Shown in pieces: positions 1-5,429 of a DNA stretch of 11,145 bases. The notes below the pieces were generated by a model. It was not told where the DNA came from and searched no databases. It saw only the letters and a program-made list of their open reading frames with translations. The position numbers and the translations under genes were made by a program. The stretch is from JARYLZ01 sp964388275 (lineage in GTDB: Bacteria > Bacteroidota > Ignavibacteria > SZUA-365), in contig CAYLZD010000075.1 in assembly GCA_964388275.1 (NCBI GenBank), positions 1 to 11,145 on the forward strand. Direction: 5' to 3'. Numbering within the stretch: position 1 is the first letter of the stretch; each line of letters starts with the position of its first letter.

Positions 1-33
1 ACCCGGCATGTCGATTATCCGCTTTCGTGGCAT
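1..33 (-). CDS. 5' end of a gene leaving the window; possible REP-associated tyrosine (Y1) transposase
   Basis: Only 11 codons are inside the window, reading MPRKRIIDMPG from an ATG at 33. A full AGGAGG Shine-Dalgarno lies four bases upstream, so this is a convincing start. The residues resemble the usual opening of IS200-like, REP-associated tyrosine transposases (MPRKxRIDxPG, followed in complete members by a His-hydrophobic-His motif that would lie outside the window). Those enzymes nick and rejoin single-stranded DNA at short palindromic repeats, and such palindromes occur in both flanks here, which fits. Eleven residues are few, so the family call is tentative; the existence of a start is more secure. 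Confidence 0.45.
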   Translation of the reverse strand, partial: MPRKRIIDMPG

Positions 34-37
34 TTTT

Positions 38-43
38 CCTCCT
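38..43 (-). promoter_or_regulatory. Strong Shine-Dalgarno for the gene at the left edge
   Basis: Read on the minus strand this is AGGAGG, followed by AAAA and then the ATG at 33. The spacing is short but usable, and it is the strongest ribosome-binding site in the window. It decides the start of the partial left-edge gene. Confidence 0.6.
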
Positions 44-117
44 GTGTATGTGCGATCGAATCTCGGCTTCCCGATCAACTGCGCCTGATGAAGCGCCGCT
101 TCGTCCTCTTTGTTGTG

Positions 118-231
118 AAGCAGCCGCGGTTCATCATCGAGGATTTAGCGGAGGCCTTTTCTGAAAATCGGATGATCGTCGGCGATGAGTATCGGGACGG
201 GCTGAGTATCCGCCCTCTCTGCTTGTTTCAT
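118..231 (-). pseudogene. Remnant of a response-regulator receiver domain, broken by an in-frame stop
   Basis: From an ATG at 231 the minus strand reads a short leader and then PILIADDHPIFRKGLR, the beta-1 strand and acidic pocket that open NarL/LuxR-type receiver domains. A TAA follows at 147-145. The same frame then continues ILDDEPRLL, which is how intact members continue (FRKGLRQILDDEPRL), so the TAA most likely replaced a Gln codon (CAA or CAG). After about residue 118 the resemblance ends and the phosphoacceptor Asp region, the dimerisation face and the HTH are absent. The frame runs open from there to the left-edge gene, whose start is 66 codons downstream and in phase. This is probably a dead regulator fragment truncated when the downstream element arrived. 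No Shine-Dalgarno is visible before 231. Confidence 0.65.
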
Positions 232-551
232 GTCGGCCGGGTGGCTTGCGCTTTTTTTAGACGAATTCTGAGGAGAAACATAAGGATAACCGCAGGGGGA
301 ATCAATGCCGAAGCGGGGGGAAGGGTGGGGGGGATGAGCAAGCTCGCGGAGGACTCGGATAGAATCGGATGATCTTTCAAATAGCCTTCGAATCACGCGA
401 ATCAGATGATCGGGGAACAATGAATCGGAATGAGGAATGATGAAAGGATGTACTTCGCGTGGTAGCGGATTTCATTTCACAAACGAATGTGATATTCGCA
501 AAGGTGTGCTGCTTCGGAGATGCGAGGGAATTGAGAAAAGAAAACAGGGAG
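232..551. other. Gene-free stretch with scattered short repeats
   Basis: No open frame here looks like a protein. It contains a G-rich patch at about 314-334, a 9-nt direct repeat (CGAATCACG then CGAATCAGA, 389-406), and a GAATGAGGAATGATGAAAGG-type stretch near 429-448 whose complement resembles the CATTCATCATTTCC-type sequence between the right-flank repeats. This is the kind of degenerate filler that collects around REP-like elements. I see no RNA gene. Confidence 0.45.
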
Positions 552-586
552 TCCGCCTTCGTCACACCTCGTGTGACTTCGGCGGA
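552..586. repeat. 35-nt near-palindrome, REP-like; possible leftward terminator
   Basis: The arms are TCCGCC (552-557) plus GTCACAC (561-567) and GTGTGAC (571-577) plus GGCGGA (581-586), with a CTC loop and a symmetric TTC/TTC internal mismatch. Thirteen base pairs form in total. On the minus strand the hairpin is followed, after about eight bases, by a T-rich tract, so it could terminate transcription coming from the lipoprotein genes whose last stop is at 875. The form also matches interspersed REP-like palindromes, and a transposase-like gene starts 520 bp away. Whether it acts as a terminator or is only a repeat cannot be told from one copy. Confidence 0.6.
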
Positions 587-643
587 TAAACTTCACGTCG
601 CTTAAAGAAAAAATCACAGGGAGGAACGGAGGGTTATTCCAAC

Positions 644-690
644 CGCCAAGACGCCATAATTGAACCGCCATGACGCCATGACGCCAAGGA
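644..690. repeat. CGCCA short-period array followed by a T8 tract
   Basis: Five CGCCA cores start at 644, 652, 666, 674 and 682. Apart from one 14-nt interval they are spaced exactly 8 nt, giving ACGCCAWG-like units. The array ends in AAGGA and eight T residues (691-698). It lies in non-coding DNA and adjoins the heptamer arrays. No function is evident. Confidence 0.6.
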
Positions 691-746
691 TTTTTTTTCG
701 CTGCGCGTAAGGCCGGCGTTGTGGGACACCATTACCTTTGAAGAAC

Positions 747-771
747 TTCCCTCTTCCCTCTTCCCTCTTCC
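747..771. repeat. Heptamer tandem repeat, unit TTCCCTC
   Basis: Three complete TTCCCTC units and a partial fourth (TTCC) stand head to tail with no interruption. A second heptamer array with a different unit follows within 5 nt. The pair is a short-tandem-repeat block likely to vary in copy number by slippage. Confidence 0.75.
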
Positions 772-775
772 ATTC

Positions 776-803
776 ACCCAGTACCCAGTACCCAGTTCCC
801 AGT
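776..803. repeat. Heptamer tandem repeat, unit ACCCAGT / TCCCAGT
   Basis: Four consecutive 7-nt units occur: three of ACCCAGT and one of TCCCAGT, followed by a degenerate TCCCCC. Together with the adjoining TTCCCTC array this gives about 57 nt of period-7 DNA. An open frame crossing the block on the minus strand is a translation of the repeat and is not a gene. Confidence 0.75.
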
Positions 804-874
804 TCCCCCGTTTCTCGTTCACCGTTGAGACGACAAGTACCTGCTCGTCACAGGTAAAAAAAGTAAATACTCAA

Positions 875-1396
875 CTATTTCCGAGCAGTCCTGAACAGCG
901 AGCCGACGGCCCCGGGCCTCCCGTCCGCGAAATACCAGGAGAACCTCGCCGAAGTATCGGTGATCAGCGTCAACTCCGTGATACCCCCGTCCACGCACCG
1001 CTTGCCGTGATCCGGCGTGAAATGCTCCCTGAAACGCACGGTGTTCCCCTCGCAATCCAGCAGCTCGAGAGCCGCCGTACAGCCGAGAGACTTGTATTCC
1101 ACGCTCGGGAGCTTTTCATCGAGCAGTATCCTCATCGTCCAGGAGCTCTGCCCGAGCGAATCGTACTGCACGGCCGCTCCGTGCCATTCGCCCCGGAAGG
1201 CGGCGGGCAGGCAGCGCCGCGCTGTGTCGCACCCGGCAGGCGCAAGCGAGATCAGCGCGAGGACGTACAGCACTCCCGCTGAACCATTCCAACGCCGGGC
1301 TCCGCCACCGGCCGAACTCCTCCGCTTCGGTTCGATAGTAGCATCCCCGGTGTGCATCGACTGCGCATAGCCGAATTTCCCGACACGCCGCCGCAT
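875..1396 (-). CDS. Candidate lipoprotein, second of two tandem paralogs (173 aa)
   Basis: Last gene of the leftward block. Its ATG shares its A with the TGA of the upstream gene (TGATG at 1398-1394), and GGAG stands five bases before the start, so it is probably translated by coupling. An Arg-rich n-region of about 40 residues is followed by a hydrophobic stretch (about 41-54) ending PAGC, with Cys56 as possible lipidation site. Pro at -3 is not ideal for a lipobox and the n-region is long, so anchoring is probable rather than certain. Residues about 66-170 form a compact domain shared with the upstream gene: AFxGxWxGAAVQ, SLxxxxWTM, SLxC (Cys106), RCVDGG (Cys134), FADGR and AVGSLFR. The two shared cysteines could form a disulfide. 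The layout resembles small GxWxGxxxQ/PSLxC domains that I associate from memory with bacterial caspase-like proteins; this is unverified. Function unknown. Confidence 0.82.
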   Translation of the reverse strand: MRRRVGKFGYAQSMHTGDATIEPKRRSSAGGGARRWNGSAGVLYVLALISLAPAGCDTARRCLPAAFRGEWHGAAVQYDSLGQSSWTMRILLDEKLPSVEYKSLGCTAALELLDCEGNTVRFREHFTPDHGKRCVDGGITELTLITDTSARFSWYFADGRPGAVGSLFRTARK

Positions 1397-1845
1397 CAGC
1401 GCTCCGCGCGGAACAGGGTGCCGACGGCGGCCGCGCGTCCGTTTTCAAAATACAATCTGTACAACGCCACGGAATCGCCCCGCAAGGTGATCTCGGACAG
1501 GCCGCGGTCCACGCAGCCGGTCCAATTGCCGTCGAGTTTCTCCTTGAACAGCAGTCTGTCGCCGTCATGCAACATTACGGACATCGTGCCGCTGCATTTG
1601 ATGGAAGGACGCGAGAAGCGGCATGCGGTATCGCTTATCAAAAGCTCCATTGTCCATGCGTCGCTGTTCAGCGAATCCTGCACGGCCGCTCCCTTCCAGG
1701 TCCCGTGAAAGGCGGCGGGAGGACTTATCGCCTCCGCCGCAGGCCCCGAACAGCCGCCCGAGCTGACGGCGCAGGCGAAGGCGGCGCAGGCGAGGAACAT
1801 GAACGCCGGCGCGATACGCGGTGCCGGTCCGGATTCACTCGCCAT
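1396..1845 (-). CDS. Candidate lipoprotein, first of two tandem paralogs (149 aa)
   Basis: The ATG at 1845 lies inside the last codons of the CHAT gene (11-nt overlap) and there is no well-placed Shine-Dalgarno (GGAG about 14 nt upstream), so translation probably depends on ribosomes finishing the CHAT frame. The N-terminus is hydrophobic from about residue 11 to 27 and is followed by SSGGC. Cys32 could be lipidated, though Ser at -3 is atypical; Cys20 and Cys25 are alternatives, and plain secretion is possible. The domain at about 45-147 aligns throughout with the downstream paralog: AFHGTWKGAAVQ, AWTM, PSIKC, GCVDRGLSEITL, FENGR and AVGTLFRAER. The SIKC and GCVD cysteines match those of the paralog. 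A structural or binding role beside the CHAT protease is inferred from coupling; no catalytic motif is visible. Confidence 0.85.
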   Translation of the reverse strand: MASESGPAPRIAPAFMFLACAAFACAVSSGGCSGPAAEAISPPAAFHGTWKGAAVQDSLNSDAWTMELLISDTACRFSRPSIKCSGTMSVMLHDGDRLLFKEKLDGNWTGCVDRGLSEITLRGDSVALYRLYFENGRAAAVGTLFRAER

Positions 1846-4657
1846 AAATCACGTATGCGCTCCAGTAGAACGGATGCAGAAAGCGCGGGTCTATGTCCGG
1901 GTCACGCAGCATGGCGCGTTTGGCCGTTCTCAACGCTTCGCCCGGCTCGGCTGAGGAGCGGACGATTTCCCGGAAAAGGGCGATCATCAGTTCCCTGCTC
2001 GTGCGGTCGCTCGCTTTCCAGAGCGACGCGATCACCGCGTCGGCGCCGGCAATAAAGGCGGCGCCGACAAGCCCGTCGACCCCTTCCCCCGGGATCGCGA
2101 AACCGTCGGCGGAATAACAAGCGCTGAAAACCGCCAGCCGCGCGTTGAGGTCGATATCGCGCAGCTGGTCCGATGTGATTACGCCGTGGTCCGGCTGGCC
2201 GGGCAGACGGCTGAATATCAGGCATTGCACGAGACGGCCCAGGGCGCCGTGCACCGCCAGGTGCAGATAGCCGGCATCGCGCAGATCCGCCTGCCTCAGA
2301 TATGCCGATACCGCTTCCTGCCTCAGAAGCACGTCGGCGCGGACGCCCTTTTCCCTGAACATTTCGGCCGGAACGGTGTTCTCTCTGCCTCCGGGATCGA
2401 TGCGGTCGAGTTTAATGCTGTCGATCCGCGCGGCTTCCATGTATCTGAATACCTCGCCGTCCAGCCGCGCTCCCTTTTCCGGCTCGCCCGCCGCGAAATT
2501 CTCGAAATCGTACACCGCGTCGCCCATGCCGAGATAGGCCGAACCCCGCTTCGCTTTCGCTTTGATATCCCTGAGCGCCGCGAGCGCGCTCAGACTCGGG
2601 TAATAGTGGATGCGGAAGTCGTCCATCAGGTATCTGCGCCTGCTTCGGGCTTCGTTGCCGGGCGTGTATGCGGTCAGCAAGGCCTCGAAGGGAAGCGAGC
2701 GGAGGCGCCCGTCCGGAACTATGATCAGGACGGTGTCTTCCTCGCTCAGGTATTGCCGCAGAGGCAGCACGCAGACCTCGTATAGCGGATCGGGCTCGGT
2801 GGGAAGCACAAGCGCCGGCGGATTCCCGGCGGGTGATACGACGCGCAGGAAATCATCGCATAAGCGGTTCAGCTCGGCCGTGTCCGTCCCGAGATCGTGC
2901 AGCCGCGCTCCGCGGGAAGTGAGCACGAAAGCGTACACCGACGAATCGACGTGAAAGTAAGAGAAGGCCGCCTGGCCGGGCCGGGCCAGCGTGCGGGCGG
3001 CTTCCCGGAAAGCCGGAGGTTCGAAGCCGCCGGCCGTGACGTTCTTCTCGAGCCTCTCCAGCGTGTCGCTGTAGGCATGGACTTTCTTCTGCAGCAGGTC
3101 CAGTTTCGCCCATTCGTTTTCATCCGTAGTCTCGATTTCCAGATATGTTCTCGAGATGAGGTCCCTGTACCGGGCGATAGGGGAGGCCGCTTCCGTCCGC
3201 GAAGCGGTCCTGCCTTGTTTGGCCTTGAGATCCTCTAGAAAGACGCGGCTTCTCATGCTCTCCACGGCGGAGAACAGATCCTCTATGCGCCCGCTTCTCA
3301 GGTAAAAGCCCGCGGCCTGCTCGTATATGTTCAGGTTCCAGGCGAAAAAATTCAACTTGTCGGAGGCGGAATAAACGCCTTTTCTCGAACTCTCGAGAAT
3401 GCGCACGGCTTCCTTGTGAAAACCGAGCGCGTTGTCCGGATTTCCCAGGCGTTCCTCCGTGAGCGCAAGCAGGCTCATAATCTGCGCCAGGCCGGCATCG
3501 GCGTATTTCGCATCCGAATGCCGCAGCACCCAGAGCAGCCTTTCCCGCGCCTGCGCGAAATCCTCCCTGCCGAAGGCGATCTGCGCTTGCAGCTGGGCAA
3601 GATCGAGCTGCCGCAAATCCTCGGCCTCGATCAGCGCGCCCATGGATGCGCAAATGCTGTCGGCGGCGGAATGCCTGCCCGCGTCGATTTCCAGCCGGCA
3701 GAGACCGGAAAGCGTCGCGAACAGCATATCATTGTTGTTCATCGAATGCGCGATGGCCGCCTGCAACGCCAGCAGGTCCCTCGCTTCCTCCGCGGCGCCC
3801 GTGCTCCTCGCCCGCTGTACGAACGCGTCCCATATTCTGAACTCCCCCGCGCGGTCGCCGGTCCGTATGTAAATGCTCTGCGCCTTGCTGTAATACGTGT
3901 GCGCCCGCCAGTTGTGTGTTTGGGCGGCTACATTCCCCAATTCCTCATAGATGGCCGCCAGAAGCATGGAATCCTTGCCGTCGGCGGGCGCCGACGCGCC
4001 GGCCAAGGCCCTTCGGAGGTATTCATCGGCGGCATCGAAGATCCCGCAGGACGATGAGAGGGCGCCCATCTCCAGCAGAAACGCGCAGGAGTCCGGAATG
4101 CGTCCGCCGGAGAGCAGCGCGTCTGCTGTTTCAAGAGCCGAACGGGAAAGCTCGCAGTTGCCGAGACGGGTGTTCAGCCAGGCCAGCTGGTACAGCACGG
4201 ACAGGGTTAGTGAAGTGTCGCCGTCGGCAAGCCGGAAAAGCGCGGCCATGACCATGCTGTCGCTCGCTTTCCGGAAAAGCGCGGCCCTTTCGAGTATGCT
4301 GGTGTCCTGCTTCCCGTGGAGGATGTAATAGGTCGCGTAGCGCTCGTGGACCAACGCCGCCATGTCCGTCCTGCCCAGTTCGCCGGCGATCAATTTTGCG
4401 AGCAACAGGTCCTGTTCGTTGGGCAGGGAGTCCGCGAACGGCCTGTTAGTGAGAGAGTCGAGATTGCCGAGCGTGATGGACGCGGCGTTTCCGCGGATGA
4501 AACTCATGAAGTCGCTCGCGCCCAGGCGGGCGGCGGAATCCGCCATGGCCAGGAAACTTCCGTTGTCGAATCGCTCCTGCGCCCTCAGCTCCCGGCCCGC
4601 CGAGCAGAGCAGGCAGAGTATTGCCGCTCCGAGGGTCCGCTTTATGATCGATTTCAC
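1835..4657 (-). CDS. Exported TPR-CHAT caspase-like protease (940 aa)
   Basis: It starts at GTG 4657, with GGAG five bases upstream and no sensible ATG nearby. Residues 1-26 are a signal peptide (KRTLG, hydrophobic core, cleavage near ELRA/QE). Residues about 95-480 are helical TPR-type repeats ending in the GRIEDLFSAVESMRSRVFL segment that typically joins TPRs to CHAT. The CHAT domain covers about 560-940: VLIIVPDGRLRSLPFEALL, the catalytic His in LHLAVHG (His803), the catalytic Cys in FSAC (Cys847), then GEGVDGLVGAAFIAGA, ASLW and the terminal HPFYWSAYVIYG. CHAT enzymes are clan CD cysteine proteases related to caspases and separase, with TPRs usually binding the activator or substrate. Both dyad residues are present, so activity is likely. 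The usual ETG after the Cys is replaced by YSADG. It is coupled to the two lipoproteins downstream. Target unknown. Confidence 0.93.
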   Translation of the reverse strand: MKSIIKRTLGAAILCLLCSAGRELRAQERFDNGSFLAMADSAARLGASDFMSFIRGNAASITLGNLDSLTNRPFADSLPNEQDLLLAKLIAGELGRTDMAALVHERYATYYILHGKQDTSILERAALFRKASDSMVMAALFRLADGDTSLTLSVLYQLAWLNTRLGNCELSRSALETADALLSGGRIPDSCAFLLEMGALSSSCGIFDAADEYLRRALAGASAPADGKDSMLLAAIYEELGNVAAQTHNWRAHTYYSKAQSIYIRTGDRAGEFRIWDAFVQRARSTGAAEEARDLLALQAAIAHSMNNNDMLFATLSGLCRLEIDAGRHSAADSICASMGALIEAEDLRQLDLAQLQAQIAFGREDFAQARERLLWVLRHSDAKYADAGLAQIMSLLALTEERLGNPDNALGFHKEAVRILESSRKGVYSASDKLNFFAWNLNIYEQAAGFYLRSGRIEDLFSAVESMRSRVFLEDLKAKQGRTASRTEAASPIARYRDLISRTYLEIETTDENEWAKLDLLQKKVHAYSDTLERLEKNVTAGGFEPPAFREAARTLARPGQAAFSYFHVDSSVYAFVLTSRGARLHDLGTDTAELNRLCDDFLRVVSPAGNPPALVLPTEPDPLYEVCVLPLRQYLSEEDTVLIIVPDGRLRSLPFEALLTAYTPGNEARSRRRYLMDDFRIHYYPSLSALAALRDIKAKAKRGSAYLGMGDAVYDFENFAAGEPEKGARLDGEVFRYMEAARIDSIKLDRIDPGGRENTVPAEMFREKGVRADVLLRQEAVSAYLRQADLRDAGYLHLAVHGALGRLVQCLIFSRLPGQPDHGVITSDQLRDIDLNARLAVFSACYSADGFAIPGEGVDGLVGAAFIAGADAVIASLWKASDRTSRELMIALFREIVRSSAEPGEALRTAKRAMLRDPDIDPRFLHPFYWSAYVIYGE

Positions 4658-4703
4658 GCCGGCTCCGTTTTCGTGCGCTTCACGTGCTGGATCCGCGCCG
4701 CCT

Positions 4704-4731
4704 CCGGGCTTCAGAAAAGACTCAGGCCCGG
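4704..4731 (-). other. Inverted repeat in the gap before the CHAT gene
   Basis: CCGGGC (4704-4709) and GCCCGG (4726-4731) can pair across a 16-nt spacer inside the 102-bp gap between the YbjN-like gene and the CHAT gene. There is no T-run after it in the direction of transcription, so it is not a standard terminator. It might be an attenuating or RNA-stabilising hairpin that sets CHAT expression apart from the upstream genes, or simply a product of the high GC content. Confidence 0.25.
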
Positions 4732-4759
4732 GCGGGGGCGGGGAGGGAACGGTCAGCCG

Positions 4760-5371
4760 CTACTTCCGCAGGTAATCCTTGTGAATTTCCTTCAGCAGGC
4801 GCAGCGCCGGCGCCTCGCCGCCCGTCATGCCGAGCGGCTCCTCGGCCGACAGCTGCTCGGCTTTGTCGAGTTCGCTCCACTGAGAGTCGGTCGCGGTGAC
4901 GACGCCGGTCATGTACTGGCAGAGGCGCTCGAAATCCTTCTGCTTCATCCCCTTGAGCTGCTCTGCCAGCATCTGGTGATTGAACCACAGGCTGTTGTCC
5001 TTCGTGTCGAAGGCCCAGTATCCGATCTGGTAACCCGTGTTCATCATTATCAGATGCGTGACGAAACGCTGCGCGATGGTCTCCTCGCTTTCGGAGAAAT
5101 CGACGGACGAGAGCGCCTGGAAGAGCACCATGTCGCGGTTGAAATAGTCGCTCTTGAATACGATGGCCACCATCCTGCAGGTCGCGGCGCCGCTGGGAAC
5201 GTGATAACTGATGTAGGAGACGCCGTTCTCCTGTCCGTCCTTGATGACGGCGTATTCGGCTTTTTTCACCATTGCCCGCAGAGCTTTCGCGGCGGGAGTT
5301 TCCTGCGCGGGGGCCGACGTTGCGAGCGCGCAGAGAAGCGCCGCGGTCCCGATACCGAGAAGTGATTTCAT
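4760..5371 (-). CDS. Exported YbjN-like protein (203 aa)
   Basis: The ATG at 5371 has AGGA seven bases upstream. Residues 1-22 form a clear signal peptide (MKSLLGIGTAALLCALA, cleavage near SAPA/QE), so the product is periplasmic or secreted. The mature part, about 30-170, has the order of elements seen in YbjN-domain proteins and the related type III secretion chaperone fold: an alternating strand region with VAIVFKSDYFNRDMVLFQAL, a helix ending in MMNTGYQIGYWAFD, a strand with the charged turn DTKDNSLWFNHQML, then a helix, KDFERLCQYMTGVVTATDSQW, resembling the usual C-terminal helix carrying D..W. No catalytic residues are apparent. Members of this fold commonly bind peptides or partner proteins. 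Sitting 58 bp after the metalloprotease gene and before the CHAT gene, it could be an adaptor or inhibitor. The gene is secure; the fold is a pattern-based judgement. Confidence 0.8.
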   Translation of the reverse strand: MKSLLGIGTAALLCALATSAPAQETPAAKALRAMVKKAEYAVIKDGQENGVSYISYHVPSGAATCRMVAIVFKSDYFNRDMVLFQALSSVDFSESEETIAQRFVTHLIMMNTGYQIGYWAFDTKDNSLWFNHQMLAEQLKGMKQKDFERLCQYMTGVVTATDSQWSELDKAEQLSAEEPLGMTGGEAPALRLLKEIHKDYLRK

Positions 5372-5429
5372 TTCCGCTTCCTTTTTCTATTGGTTGAATG
5401 CCGTCTTGCCTTCCGATGCCCGGCCGGGC

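Noticed and set aside
644..803. CRISPR array
   Set aside because: Units are 7-8 nt with no spacers; these are simple tandem repeats.
634..822. Leftward frame over the heptamer arrays
   Set aside because: Its repeated peptide is only the 7-nt repeat translated.
829..857. TACCTG-loop-CAGGTA hairpin beside an A-run as a terminator for the lipoprotein genes
   Set aside because: On the minus strand the T-tract precedes the hairpin instead of following it, so it has the wrong polarity.
5418..5429. GCCCGGCCGGGC palindrome just after the metalloprotease stop, as a terminator
   Set aside because: Only four base pairs can form around a 4-nt loop, with no T-tract; probably a chance GC palindrome.
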